Part shown: in pieces, positions 1 through 7,651 of the stretch
Position numbering within the stretch: position 1 is the stretch's first letter
Layout of the letters: each line of letters begins with the position of its first letter
Assembly: GCA_017547345.1 (NCBI GenBank)
Contig: JAFYPY010000175.1
Location: 1-11,578, forward strand
Source: Bacillota bacterium
Lineage (GTDB): Bacteria; Bacillota_A; Clostridia; Peptostreptococcales; Anaerovoracaceae
Direction: 5' to 3'
Length of the DNA: 11,578 bases
Position numbers and translations under genes: made by a program
The notes under the pieces: generated by a model
Databases searched by the model: none
Told to the model about the DNA's origin: nothing
What the model saw: the letters and a program-made list of their open reading frames with translations, nothing else

Positions 1-861
1 CCACTGTTTCACCTCCACGCCATAATCTACTGATAGCAAAATATCAAGTTCATAATCGAATGAATAAAATACAATGATTTTTTTCTTATCCATTAGTATA
101 GTTAAGACATGACTTAATCTAGATGGATCAGAATTCACAATTTTTCTTTGCAAATAACAAAGTTCAGAAGCATTTTCAATAGGTTTGTTCTCAAATGGAT
201 TCCACCGGTCCCTTCCAATCGACCTATAAGTATTCCGATCATAACAACAAGGCATATCAATATGATGTTGTACTGTATCACGATCAAAATTGATAGGAAC
301 TAAAATAGCATCTCGATATTCTTCTAGCTTTTTTGTATTATAATATCCCTGTATTTGAGGATATTTTGAAAATCGACGATAAATTACATGCTGATTTGTG
401 AATTCTGTCTTATTCCTAAAATATCCATTTGCTACAAAGACCGCCCAATAGTCTATCCAACAGTCACCAGGAGTTGCTGATAGGATAATCCACTGGTTTT
501 TTCTAGTAATATCAAGGAATGCCTTTACCCATGCTCCGGAACCTGTTACTTTATCCTCGTCAAATATAAAGAAAGCGCCAAATACTTTGGTATATTTCTT
601 AATATTATTCCATGAGTCAATAGTTGTATTCTTAGTCATCCATTCCGGGAAGTCTTCTAACTCATCAAACCACTCCATAGAGTCTCTTTTTTTCGCTGTA
701 GTAATAATATAAAGTGGTCTAGTCTTATTATAGTGCATTAAAAAGTAATATAATGCACATCTAGATTTACCAGAACCAGTTCCTCCATTTAAAATACAAC
801 CATTTCTTGTCTTTCTAATGGCTTCAATCTGATCCGGATCTAAGAAGGGCTTTTTCTCCAT
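1..861 (-). CDS. Phage SF2 (DEAD/DEAH-like) helicase, C-terminus cut off by the window edge
   Basis: The first 287 residues of an ATP-dependent superfamily 2 helicase are visible; the C-terminus lies beyond the left edge. Walker A is GGTGSGKS (residues 26-33), motif Ia is around TTAKKRD (54-60), the DExx box is FIFDED (about 98-103) and motif III is SAT (128-130) in ILSATPGD. The run DEDK..GSGAWVKAFL followed by LSATPGDCW is typical of a helicase family common in Bacillota phages, which acts with the phage replisome or in recombination. A second RecA-like domain begins near residue 245 (SDPSRL, then IIVFYSFDYEL). The ATG at 861-859 is chosen because GAGGA lies about 8 bases upstream. This start is inside the 3' end of the preceding 75-aa gene (38-base overlap), so the two are probably translationally coupled. 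The helicase class is secure; its exact role is inferred. Confidence 0.9.
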   Translation of the reverse strand, partial: MEKKPFLDPDQIEAIRKTRNGCILNGGTGSGKSRCALYYFLMHYNKTRPLYIITTAKKRDSMEWFDELEDFPEWMTKNTTIDSWNNIKKYTKVFGAFFIFDEDKVTGSGAWVKAFLDITRKNQWIILSATPGDCWIDYWAVFVANGYFRNKTEFTNQHVIYRRFSKYPQIQGYYNTKKLEEYRDAILVPINFDRDTVQHHIDMPCCYDRNTYRSIGRDRWNPFENKPIENASELCYLQRKIVNSDPSRLSHVLTILMDKKKIIVFYSFDYELDILLSVDYGVEVKQW

Positions 862-1051
862 ATTTTTTCCTCATTTTAAAGACTTTTAACGTGTCTTTAA
901 TATCTTTTTTCAGTTTTTTTCGCATTTTATAAGGAATACCACTATACTTCCAATATAAATCCTGAGCATCATAATGCTTTTTTGTCCATTTACGAATATC
1001 CATATAGTCAGGATCATGCTGGATAATATCCAATGCTTCTTCAATTGTCAT
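824..1051 (-). CDS. Small basic protein between the ssDNA-binding-like protein and the helicase
   Basis: This encodes a 75-aa protein that I do not recognise. The N-terminal part is acidic and helical (MTIEEALDIIQHDPDYMDI) and the second half is strongly basic and helical (KMRKKLKKDIKDTLKVFKMRKK), so contact with nucleic acid or an acidic partner is possible. There is no membrane segment and no catalytic motif. The ATG at 1051-1049 is preceded by GGAGGT seven bases away. An upstream in-frame start at 1105 lacks such a site and would run through the hairpin at 1075-1101, so it is rejected. The gene overlaps the helicase start by 38 bases. Its place between two replication genes suggests a replication accessory role, but that is only context. 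Confidence 0.8.
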   Translation of the reverse strand: MTIEEALDIIQHDPDYMDIRKWTKKHYDAQDLYWKYSGIPYKMRKKLKKDIKDTLKVFKMRKKYGEKALLRSGSD

Positions 1052-1066
1052 TATCTTACCTCCAAA

Positions 1067-1101
1067 AGGAATAAGAGAGGACCTAAATATCAGGCCCCCT
1101 C
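1067..1101 (-). terminator. Terminator-like hairpin downstream of the ssDNA-binding-like gene
   Basis: In the minus-strand RNA a 10-bp stem (GAGGGGGCCU with AGGUCCUCUC, two G-U pairs) closes a 7-base loop at 1101-1075. It is followed by UUAUUCCUUUU, a U-rich but interrupted tract. It lies 16 bases after the stop codon at 1117 and just before the GGAGG of the next gene. It could be a weak rho-independent terminator, a partial terminator that reduces helicase expression, or a 3' stabiliser of the upstream mRNA. Confidence 0.5.
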
Positions 1102-1116
1102 CCAATCCGATGAAAA

Positions 1117-1806
1117 CTATTGCTCTTCAGGATCTTCCTGAATCAAATCGCTAATATCCTTCTCCTCCAGATTTCTGTAGGTATATCCAGGATACATACT
1201 AGTGAAAGGAGAAGATGCAAGCCATACGCGTGCTTCTCCAAGTCTTGCTGTATAACCGCTCCTCTTAGACATGTCATTGGACCAGTACTTAGGATAGATC
1301 AGAGCATCGAACTTTGTGATAGATGCATTATCCAGCTTTGCAACTGCGAGCTCATCTACAGGATAGAACTGCATAGTAACAGGATCTGCGAACTGAACTA
1401 CAGGTGCAGGATACTTAGGGTTAGGATCATCATAAACCAGACGAACTTCCATATGGAAATCAATGTGCTCATCATCGAGTACACCATTGTCCCGGAAGAA
1501 AGCCAGTGCTTGCTCGAATCCATTAACACCGCTATTCATCATAGCAGCTCTCAACTCTTCCTTCTGAGCACGGATCTTAACAGGCCAACCGATAGACTGC
1601 AGATAGATAGCCATCTCAGTCCTGGTCTCAAAAGCCAACTGGTTAACGGATCCATCCTTCTTAATAACCTTAAGAGTGTTAGGGATCTTCGCATTGAAGA
1701 ACTTCTTAATCTTGCCTTGCTGATCAACCTGTCCGGCAAAATGCGTGCCTCTAAACTGGAACTCCAAATCCTCGATCAAAATAGCATCAGGTGCGGGTGT
1801 AAACAT
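1117..1806 (-). CDS. Phage ssDNA-binding-like protein with acidic C-terminal tail
   Basis: This 229-aa protein probably coats single-stranded DNA at the phage replication fork. The opening (ILIEDLEFQFRGTHFAGQ, residues 9-26) and the late segment (KFDALIYPKYWS, 165-176, then YTARLGEARVWL, 185-196) resemble a widespread phage family whose members begin with a LI.D..I.FRNF.G pattern and are predicted OB-fold ssDNA-binding proteins. The last 18 residues (NLEEKDISDLIQEDPEEQ) are strongly acidic, as in many SSBs that recruit partners through the tail. The start has AAAGGAGG nine bases upstream. The gene is bracketed by hairpins on both sides and sits between replicase and helicase genes. Lys and Gln codons are almost all AAG and CAG, unlike the AAA-rich replicase, which fits high expression. 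The SSB role is inferred from family resemblance, tail and context. Confidence 0.72.
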   Translation of the reverse strand: MFTPAPDAILIEDLEFQFRGTHFAGQVDQQGKIKKFFNAKIPNTLKVIKKDGSVNQLAFETRTEMAIYLQSIGWPVKIRAQKEELRAAMMNSGVNGFEQALAFFRDNGVLDDEHIDFHMEVRLVYDDPNPKYPAPVVQFADPVTMQFYPVDELAVAKLDNASITKFDALIYPKYWSNDMSKRSGYTARLGEARVWLASSPFTSMYPGYTYRNLEEKDISDLIQEDPEEQ

Positions 1807-1852
1807 AAAATTTTTCCTCCTTTAAAATATAAATGTGTTATTAAGTTTTTAT

Positions 1853-1887
1853 AAAAAGCTAAGAGACCCAGCTTATGCTAAGTCTCT
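1853..1887 (-). terminator. Rho-independent terminator-like hairpin upstream of the ssDNA-binding-like gene
   Basis: The minus-strand RNA forms an 11-bp stem (AGAGACUUAGC with GCUGGGUCUCU, two G-U pairs) around an AUAA loop at 1887-1862. After two or three bases comes UUUUU at 1857-1853. It begins 15 bases after the stop of the 54-aa gene and lies about 50 bases before the ssDNA-binding-like start. Its shape fits intrinsic termination of the long replicase transcript. The next gene would then need read-through, antitermination, RNA processing or a promoter that I could not identify. Confidence 0.65.
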
Positions 1888-1902
1888 CAACCTTTTTGCA
1901 TT

Positions 1903-2067
1903 TCAAGAAGACGCTTCCAATGCTTGAAACATCTTCCATTCCACTATTGCCCAGATAATGTAGGCCAATGTACTTTCCGGAAATATAGCGCTTATTGCGC
2001 CACATCCCAGAATATAAATGCCTAAAAATCCTGCAACATATAATAGCTTAATTCCCAAGTCTTTCAT
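1903..2067 (-). CDS. 54-aa small membrane protein
   Basis: A short gene fills most of the gap after the replicase. The ATG at 2067-2065 is preceded by AAAGGAGGAG with a short spacer, an excellent ribosome binding site, and the frame ends in TGA at 1905-1903. The product begins MKDLGIKLLYVAG and has a long hydrophobic stretch at residues 6-30, then a second shorter amphipathic hydrophobic segment (TLAYIIWAIVEW). A cysteine follows LG at residue 22, but the surrounding residues match a lipoprotein signal poorly, so a simple membrane anchor is more likely. A terminator-like hairpin follows at once, making this the last gene of the replicase transcript. I know no family for it. Confidence 0.72.
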   Translation of the reverse strand: MKDLGIKLLYVAGFLGIYILGCGAISAIFPESTLAYIIWAIVEWKMFQALEASS

Positions 2068-2102
2068 TTTGCTCCTCCTTTCTAATGCATAAAAAGGAGA
2101 GT

Positions 2103-5100
2103 TTATGATGCGAATTCCTCAAAGAATGCATTATCGAGATATGCTGAGATAGTATGTACAGCTTCGACTGCAAGATGTTCATAATAAGAAATATCAATGC
2201 TATCCTGCAAATTCTGCTCTTTTACAACTTCAGACTCTAACCACAAGTATCCTTTTGTACCTGTAGGTGATACATATTTACCATCACGAAGACATAACAA
2301 CTCTTTTCCGACGCTTTCTTTCATAGGACAGAATTGACCAACACGTCCAACAAATGTATAATCTTCTCCGCTCTTCAAATATAATTCACCCTTAGACACT
2401 TGCTTCGTTTCGCAGAAATCTTCAAATTCCAATGGTTCCTTACTGAACAAAGTTTTGAATACATATGGTACTTGGAACTGCGTTCCTGTTGCAGTCCACT
2501 TATGATCATTGTCATAAGCATCAAGATTATCTCCCGGAGAATATCCATAAGTTGCTTTACACCATTCAGGATCAGCATATTTTGCAATATAAACTGCATC
2601 ATTGACCAGACACATCTTTTCATAAGTTGCCTCATGTTCAAATGTATATCCATATAACTGTCCGAACTCCATAACAAACTTAATAATCTCAGGCGTTGCA
2701 TCAGGAATTTTAATTGAGTCTGTTTTGATATGTGCTACTGTAAAACCACGTCTCTCAACTTCCTCTTTTAGATCGATCATAAATAATGCCCCACGTTTTG
2801 CAACAATATTATCCACATTTCTAGGATCTCTAAAAGGATTATCAAATGTTGCTGCCGTAAGACCATACACAGAGTTAATTGCTGTCTTCAAAGCATTAGC
2901 AAGTTTTTTGGCCGTCAATTCACCATTAATGACTTTCTGAATGAATGGTCTTAATTTACCATCCAACATATTGTCTAATTCATCCCATGCTTTATGCTTA
3001 ATTCCAACTCTTCCTTCTACAATTTCCCTAAATATCTTTGTATATCTTGGTCCAAAGAGACACTCTGCTATAATACTGTGTGGATGCATAGATGCTACAT
3101 CCAATAGTGCTACATTCCTATGTACTCCGGTAGTTGCATACACAAAACCACCCTCACCTACTTTATGACCTTTGTAAGTTGATACACCATTCTCAAACTT
3201 GTATCCAGGGAAATACGGAAGTTGACTAAATGAAATTCCGTCATTTAAATGAGTATGGTTCATCATTTCGGGACAAGCTTTCTCTAAGAAACTAACTACT
3301 TCTAAATCCATATCCAAGATAGGCTTTGATAAATCCCTATAACAAAATTCATATTGAGGTGTTTTGTTGTTTCCAAATATAAATTTGGTTGTTAACTGGT
3401 TGGTTGTGTCATTTACAGTACCTTCTGCCAATGCAGCTAATATTTCTCTTGCAGTAAAATCGTCTTGCAAGTAATCATAAGCTGCTTCTGTAGCCAACAC
3501 ATCATTGTCACAATACTCCGATACCAATATCCACTTGTCTTCAGGCACAGGCTTATTCCAATCCATGCCAAGTTCCTGGTGATGCTTTCCCATTTTAATT
3601 TCTAGCTTTTTCAGACTCATTTTATTACCAGAAGATGCAAAATCATAAACATCGGTCCAACTAATATTATATGCTTGACTAAAGAAACAATTCCGCTCTC
3701 CATTAATAATTGCTCTAGACAAATTATAGAGACCTTCATTAGAATATCCAATTAATGCAGCATACAATATATGATTATCGTATCTTCGGCAATTATAACC
3801 CACTAGTTTTCGCTTGATCAAAAATTCAATATCTTTGGGTTTTGGATTAATCAAACGATACATTTTAGGATCATGGTACTTTTTATAATTGACCAGAAAC
3901 AAATTAGGAAATATCTCAATATCGAAAAACCAAAGAGAGTCATCATCTGGAAGTTCTACTTGTGGTGGTTCATCAGATTTTAACTTTAATTCGTCAATTA
4001 GTTTAAGGCAATACTCACTATGATTACTACTAGATGCTGCAAAACTAAGAATTGATGTATACATATCTGACACATCATACTTTAATCCGCTAGCATAAGC
4101 ATCATCTAATATCTTTTTGATAAAATCCATAGATGGCTTCGTAGCGCCCATAATTTCTTTGCGAAGATTTCTAGCAATCAAATCTCGAAGCGATTTCTCA
4201 GATTTAACCGCTTTTTCATTAATCATTTTATCCCCTCCTTCCTTTAAAGTTAGTCCGGAAGAGATAGTCGCAATAGGAATATCATTACATTTTGTGAGTA
4301 ATCTTCTTAATGCCGAGTCACCCTTAAATACTTTTACCTCAATGTGCGGAGCATGAATAGGTTCTAGAAGTGAAGCATCACCGTTATAAATATAATGTAG
4401 ATGAATACCTTTTCCAGACTTTGACAACTCTGCATAGGTTTTCGGCCATTTAGAAGCAGCCTCTAAATTCTTTTCAAAACATTTTTCACCATTCTCATCC
4501 GGAATATCAAAATCAATCACTATGTAATTAATTTCAGGGAGTTTTACATAATGAAGTTTTTTTGTGTCCAGATCTTTTAATACTGTTTTACACGAGGCCC
4601 ATCTCTTAGATGGCACTCCATCAGTTGTTGCATATTGAGCTGGGCAATCCTTCAATACATCATCTAACAGAGAATGCTGATTTTCAAAATGAAGCCACGT
4701 GTCAAATTCTAAAATATCTTGCTCTGGTTCTATAATGCTAAACTTTTCAGTCCTAAATCCAGAATATAAATTTCGGAGTCTTCCTTCCTCTGTATAAGTA
4801 CGTTCCTTATATTCTCGAAAGTAGTTCTTCAATTCTTCTTTAAACACTCGATACGGCATCTTATTAGGAACGTTATACTTTTCGCAATAATTATTATACA
4901 TTTCCCATGCCACACCAGCAGTTACAGAGTCTTCTTTCTTAAATATCATGTACCTATCTTCTACAAAGTTATAGAAATCGTTCGTAGCACCCATCATTGA
5001 CAAAGGAACATAAGTATCATAATAATTCGGATTTTCCTTAAATACCTCTGCACAATGCCATGCAATTGCTCCTAATTCAAACTGGATTTGATCCATTAGT

Positions 5101-6053
5101 ACATTATACCGTTTCAAAGGTATTTTTTGTTCAGACGGATGTACGTCAATCAATCTTCTTAAAATACCTGACTTTGCATTGGTAATCCGTACCGGATCAT
5201 TTGTTCCCATAATCAAAAACGTCTTAAATGCATTTTCAAAAATGGCTTTATTTTTTGTATTTACTGGCATTCTTTCATGAGATACTAAACTATTAAGTCT
5301 TGTGTTATCTTCAATACGTGAAAGATTACCGTCATGTTGTATGGCAATTAAAGGTCCATTCTTGAAGGGTTCCAATGCAAATTGTGCGTTAGAATCTCCG
5401 AGAGACCTGGCGTCAAATACACAATAATATCCATGTTCATCGTCTACAGAAAACAACTTTTGAATAATATTAATGATTGTTGACTTACCAGATCCTTTTG
5501 GACCATAAAATACCAAAAATTTCTGAAGTTTTTTACTTGCTCCGGTTACAATAGCACCGATACACCATTCTATCTTATGTCGTTCTTCCGGTATGTAAAG
5601 TGTAGATATCAATTCATCATAAGCATCATAAGATCCAGGCTCTAATGCATATGGAAGTCTAATACTTGCATAATCTTTTTTATTTACAGGATCATTTGCA
5701 AATATAATTTTTTCATTTAGCATATGAAAACTATCTCTACACTGTTGCTTACAATATCTATGCCATACGTCGATCATACCAGAAGAACTTTTTCTAAGAT
5801 ATAAGCATTTTACTTTCAATCCAGGAAAATGATCTTTATTTTCTTCATAATATTTGTATACTTCATTGTCAACTAGTCTAATTAGATCATTCTCGTCCGT
5901 TGACCAAAGACCAAGATCTTCACACCATACGGCATAAAAATCTCCGCCTTTAATCATCAGATCTTTAGACTTTATACCTAGCTTGTAACCCGGGCGTATT
6001 TCTACTACATCTTTTTTTGGAAACTCTAACTCCAATTCAACGAAGTCTAACAT
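2103..6053 (-). CDS. Fused phage replicase: SF3 helicase, PrimPol primase, 3'-5' exonuclease and family B DNA polymerase
   Basis: This 1316-aa protein carries the core phage replication activities in one chain. Residues 1-150 form a D5-like N-terminal region. An SF3 helicase follows: Walker A GPKGSGKST (184-192), Walker B-like LIAIQHD (235-241), sensor GTND with N285, and arginine finger R299/R300. A primase (AEP/PrimPol) core has IDFD (D514, D516) and SGKGIH (H551), perhaps E572. A helical linker spans about 610-705. The exonuclease has FDIE (D711, E713), NCRRYD (D759) and YCDND (D851). The polymerase has motif A DVASMHP (D985), motif B KTAINSVYG (K1056) and motif C KTDS (D1112). No protein-primed insertions were seen. 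The start has AGGAG seven bases upstream, and the gene lies 19 bases after the 89-aa gene. I recall similar fused replicases in gut Bacillota phages. Domain calls are secure; helicase and primase activity is inferred from motifs. Confidence 0.93.
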   Translation of the reverse strand: MLDFVELELEFPKKDVVEIRPGYKLGIKSKDLMIKGGDFYAVWCEDLGLWSTDENDLIRLVDNEVYKYYEENKDHFPGLKVKCLYLRKSSSGMIDVWHRYCKQQCRDSFHMLNEKIIFANDPVNKKDYASIRLPYALEPGSYDAYDELISTLYIPEERHKIEWCIGAIVTGASKKLQKFLVFYGPKGSGKSTIINIIQKLFSVDDEHGYYCVFDARSLGDSNAQFALEPFKNGPLIAIQHDGNLSRIEDNTRLNSLVSHERMPVNTKNKAIFENAFKTFLIMGTNDPVRITNAKSGILRRLIDVHPSEQKIPLKRYNVLMDQIQFELGAIAWHCAEVFKENPNYYDTYVPLSMMGATNDFYNFVEDRYMIFKKEDSVTAGVAWEMYNNYCEKYNVPNKMPYRVFKEELKNYFREYKERTYTEEGRLRNLYSGFRTEKFSIIEPEQDILEFDTWLHFENQHSLLDDVLKDCPAQYATTDGVPSKRWASCKTVLKDLDTKKLHYVKLPEINYIVIDFDIPDENGEKCFEKNLEAASKWPKTYAELSKSGKGIHLHYIYNGDASLLEPIHAPHIEVKVFKGDSALRRLLTKCNDIPIATISSGLTLKEGGDKMINEKAVKSEKSLRDLIARNLRKEIMGATKPSMDFIKKILDDAYASGLKYDVSDMYTSILSFAASSSNHSEYCLKLIDELKLKSDEPPQVELPDDDSLWFFDIEIFPNLFLVNYKKYHDPKMYRLINPKPKDIEFLIKRKLVGYNCRRYDNHILYAALIGYSNEGLYNLSRAIINGERNCFFSQAYNISWTDVYDFASSGNKMSLKKLEIKMGKHHQELGMDWNKPVPEDKWILVSEYCDNDVLATEAAYDYLQDDFTAREILAALAEGTVNDTTNQLTTKFIFGNNKTPQYEFCYRDLSKPILDMDLEVVSFLEKACPEMMNHTHLNDGISFSQLPYFPGYKFENGVSTYKGHKVGEGGFVYATTGVHRNVALLDVASMHPHSIIAECLFGPRYTKIFREIVEGRVGIKHKAWDELDNMLDGKLRPFIQKVINGELTAKKLANALKTAINSVYGLTAATFDNPFRDPRNVDNIVAKRGALFMIDLKEEVERRGFTVAHIKTDSIKIPDATPEIIKFVMEFGQLYGYTFEHEATYEKMCLVNDAVYIAKYADPEWCKATYGYSPGDNLDAYDNDHKWTATGTQFQVPYVFKTLFSKEPLEFEDFCETKQVSKGELYLKSGEDYTFVGRVGQFCPMKESVGKELLCLRDGKYVSPTGTKGYLWLESEVVKEQNLQDSIDISYYEHLAVEAVHTISAYLDNAFFEEFAS
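4224..4244 (-). promoter_or_regulatory. Internal ribosome binding site and in-frame ATG inside the replicase gene
   Basis: On the minus strand the bases AAGGAAGGAGGGG (4244-4232) contain a perfect AGGAGG (4239-4234). It lies seven bases before an ATG at 4226-4224 that is in the replicase frame (codon 610). The site sits between the primase core and the exonuclease. Initiation here would give a 707-aa protein with linker, exonuclease and polymerase but no helicase or primase. I saw no other site of comparable strength within the gene. Use of the site is inferred; the sequence match is direct. Confidence 0.6.
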
Positions 6054-6072
6054 ACCCGTGCTCCTGTCTTAA

Positions 6073-6342
6073 TTATTCTTCATCTTCTTCGAACTCTTCG
6101 CAAGGCTCTGATACATTCGGAGTAAACTCATACTCAAGTTTAGCAATTCTCTTTTCAAGCTTTTTTACTTGCTTGTCCTGAGCATAAAGAAGCGTTCCAA
6201 AAGTGATCGCGGACAAAAATATCAATGTCTTATTTGCCTTTGTAGCTCTGACCAACTTCTTAGAGCCTTTAAACAAAGCGTCTACTGCAATATCTAAGTC
6301 TCTCATGTTCATGATCATATTAACAAGTGTCTGATTATTCAT
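6073..6342 (-). CDS. 89-aa single-pass membrane protein with coiled coil and acidic tail
   Basis: I do not recognise this protein as a named family. Its N-terminal 37 residues are mixed helical and basic near the membrane, one hydrophobic segment spans about residues 38-54 (KTLIFLSAITFGTLLYA), a short charged coiled coil follows (QVKKLEKRIAKLEYE, 58-72), and the end is very acidic (EPCEEFEEDEE). The start codon has GAGGAGG six bases upstream. It ends 19 bases before the replicase start and is very likely co-transcribed with it. The acidic or coiled-coil face could tether a cytoplasmic partner at the membrane; that is inference. Confidence 0.82.
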   Translation of the reverse strand: MNNQTLVNMIMNMRDLDIAVDALFKGSKKLVRATKANKTLIFLSAITFGTLLYAQDKQVKKLEKRIAKLEYEFTPNVSEPCEEFEEDEE

Positions 6343-6355
6343 GATTTGCCTCCTC

Positions 6356-6847
6356 TTAAATTGTATTAATATAATTCAACCAACTGTTCATTTGATCCCA
6401 TAACTGAAATTTACTTAAGTCAACTCCAGGAATATGGAACAAACCTATTTTATGCTCTATGAAGAATAATATTACATGGTCAACATGATCTTTGTTGAAA
6501 TTATTTACATCTGCTGCTAAACCAAGATTATACAACATTTGCATAAACCATGTAGGAATTCTATTTTGCCCAGGGATAGCCATATATTCATTTTCTATAC
6601 GATTAGCAAATGCCACCAATAGTTCTAACATAGAGCAATTTGGTTTGTCTTTAAATATCTTACTGTATTTGTCCATGTCTAGTTTATTCAAACCAGCCCA
6701 TAAACATCTCAAGTCGATGCCATCTTGAGCTCTGTTACTGTCCGAAAGATTTGTCCAAATATAATCTACACTAAATAGGTATTCATATAATGGATTAGAT
6801 CTTTCACCAACTAGTGATAAAAGAAACTGATAGTAATTATCAATCAT
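6356..6847 (-). CDS. Conserved phage protein of unknown function (163 aa)
   Basis: This is a soluble, helical-looking 163-aa protein. The segment SDSNRAQDGIDLR (35-47), the stretch SMLELLVAFANRIEN (72-86), a WFMQMLYNLGL motif (100-110) and a C-terminal GLFHIP...LWDQMNSWL pattern match a family I recall in many gut Bacillota phages near replication genes. In those proteins the equivalent motif reads roughly DGNRAEDG.NLR. No catalytic site is evident and no function is known to me. Its ATG overlaps the TGA of the 197-aa gene (ATGATTGA, 8 shared bases). The upstream site is weak (AGAGAAG), so translation is probably coupled to that gene. It is followed 13 bases later by the 89-aa membrane protein gene. 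Confidence 0.85.
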   Translation of the reverse strand: MIDNYYQFLLSLVGERSNPLYEYLFSVDYIWTNLSDSNRAQDGIDLRCLWAGLNKLDMDKYSKIFKDKPNCSMLELLVAFANRIENEYMAIPGQNRIPTWFMQMLYNLGLAADVNNFNKDHVDHVILFFIEHKIGLFHIPGVDLSKFQLWDQMNSWLNYINTI

Positions 6848-7433
6848 CTTCTCTTACATAACCAGCAGTTGGCACATGATACTCTTCGTCACCATTATCA
6901 TGAATTTCGAAGTCCATACCTAATTCTTCATTTCTGAAGTAGGTGGTATCGGAATCTACTTCTAAGAAATCTTCATAATTTGCACCAAACTTCTGATCAA
7001 TTTCTTCAATAGACAAAGGATTTCCTGCGGCATCGGTGATGACGTCATTTGCATAATGCTCATACGTACAATCCTCTAAAGGATAATCCAATTTACCAGC
7101 AAATTCTCGATCAATCACATAAGGTCCAAATGACTTAGCGGTTTGAACTTTATGTGGCGGAACAATTCCTGGATCTTCTGCTTTTTTAGCAGAATAATTC
7201 TGAATGATCGTAGAAATATCAGGCTTTACTGGAGCCTTTGGAGTGTTATTGATCTCAGTATACTTAGGATCTTCCTTTACAATCTCCTCGCACTTTCCGA
7301 ATTTTTCTTCATAGTACTTATAAATCTCATTAGATTGCTTAGAAAGTTTTTCATTAAAAATAGACTTAGTAATGAAATAAGTAACACCAGCTCCTATTGC
7401 CGTACCAGCAAAAAAATATAAAATTCTCTTCAT
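6840..7433 (-). CDS. Membrane-anchored phage protein with conserved C-terminal domain (197 aa)
   Basis: An N-terminal membrane anchor with a positive start (MKRILYFFAGTAIGAGVTYF, 1-20) is followed by a charged helical segment that may form a coiled coil (24-55), a proline-rich linker (64-95) and a C-terminal domain. That domain contains GPYVIDREFAG (103-113), YEHYANDVITD (124-134) and the end motif TTYFRNEELGMDFEI (163-177). I recall this arrangement as a recurrent phage protein with a PYVIS.EEFG...LTYYADGVL...VFVRN pattern, function unknown. The anchor suggests a cytoplasmic C-terminal domain held at the membrane. The start ATG shares one base with the TAA of the 72-aa gene (TAATG) and has AGGAGG seven bases upstream. 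Confidence 0.86.
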   Translation of the reverse strand: MKRILYFFAGTAIGAGVTYFITKSIFNEKLSKQSNEIYKYYEEKFGKCEEIVKEDPKYTEINNTPKAPVKPDISTIIQNYSAKKAEDPGIVPPHKVQTAKSFGPYVIDREFAGKLDYPLEDCTYEHYANDVITDAAGNPLSIEEIDQKFGANYEDFLEVDSDTTYFRNEELGMDFEIHDNGDEEYHVPTAGYVREDD

Positions 7434-7651
7434 TACTTTTCCTCCTTTACATGGAAGAAGGTCTTCACATTCTTAAACTGCATATCATCAACGTCTGCAC
7501 CATCAAAGATGTCATGCAGAATATCAATGGCTTCTTTCTTACTTACCTCATCATTGATGATTACAGTTACCTCAATATTAGCAGTGATCGTGGTTTCAGG
7601 GATAGGCTTAGATGCCGTTGTCTTGATGGATTTCGTAGTGGATTTCTTCAT
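7433..7651 (-). CDS. 72-aa small alpha/beta protein
   Basis: A basic, Thr/Lys-rich N-terminus (1-19) precedes a predicted beta strand (TITANIEVTVII, 21-32), a helix (KKEAIDILHDIF, 38-49) and another strand region (QFKNVKTFFHV, 58-68). Small phage proteins with a similar IKANIEVTAII start occur near replication genes in gut phages, but I know no function. The start at 7651 has AAAAGGAGG nine bases upstream, even though it lies 44 bases inside the 3' end of the 68-aa gene. It hands over to the 197-aa gene through TAATG. Confidence 0.78.
   Translation of the reverse strand: MKKSTTKSIKTTASKPIPETTITANIEVTVIINDEVSKKEAIDILHDIFDGADVDDMQFKNVKTFFHVKEEK

Noticed and set aside
1052..1105. Longer N-terminus for the 75-aa protein
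   Set aside because: It would translate through the hairpin and lacks a ribosome binding site, while ATG 1051 has a perfect GGAGGT.
1120..1854. A 244-codon open frame on the plus strand covering the whole ssDNA-binding-like gene
   Set aside because: It has no ribosome binding site, its sequence is cysteine/isoleucine-rich without domain character, and it mirrors the well-supported minus-strand gene. Codon bias of the real gene suppresses stops in the opposite frame.
1807..1860. A promoter for the ssDNA-binding-like gene between the hairpin and its start
   Set aside because: Only AT-rich TATA-like strings are present, with no credible -35 region and no copy of the GCATGAAAA motif.
2103..4226. 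Protein-primed family B polymerase (phi29 type)
   Set aside because: The motif A to C spacing is compact (about 127 residues), I see no TPR1/TPR2-like insertions or terminal-protein gene, and the fused primase makes protein priming unnecessary.
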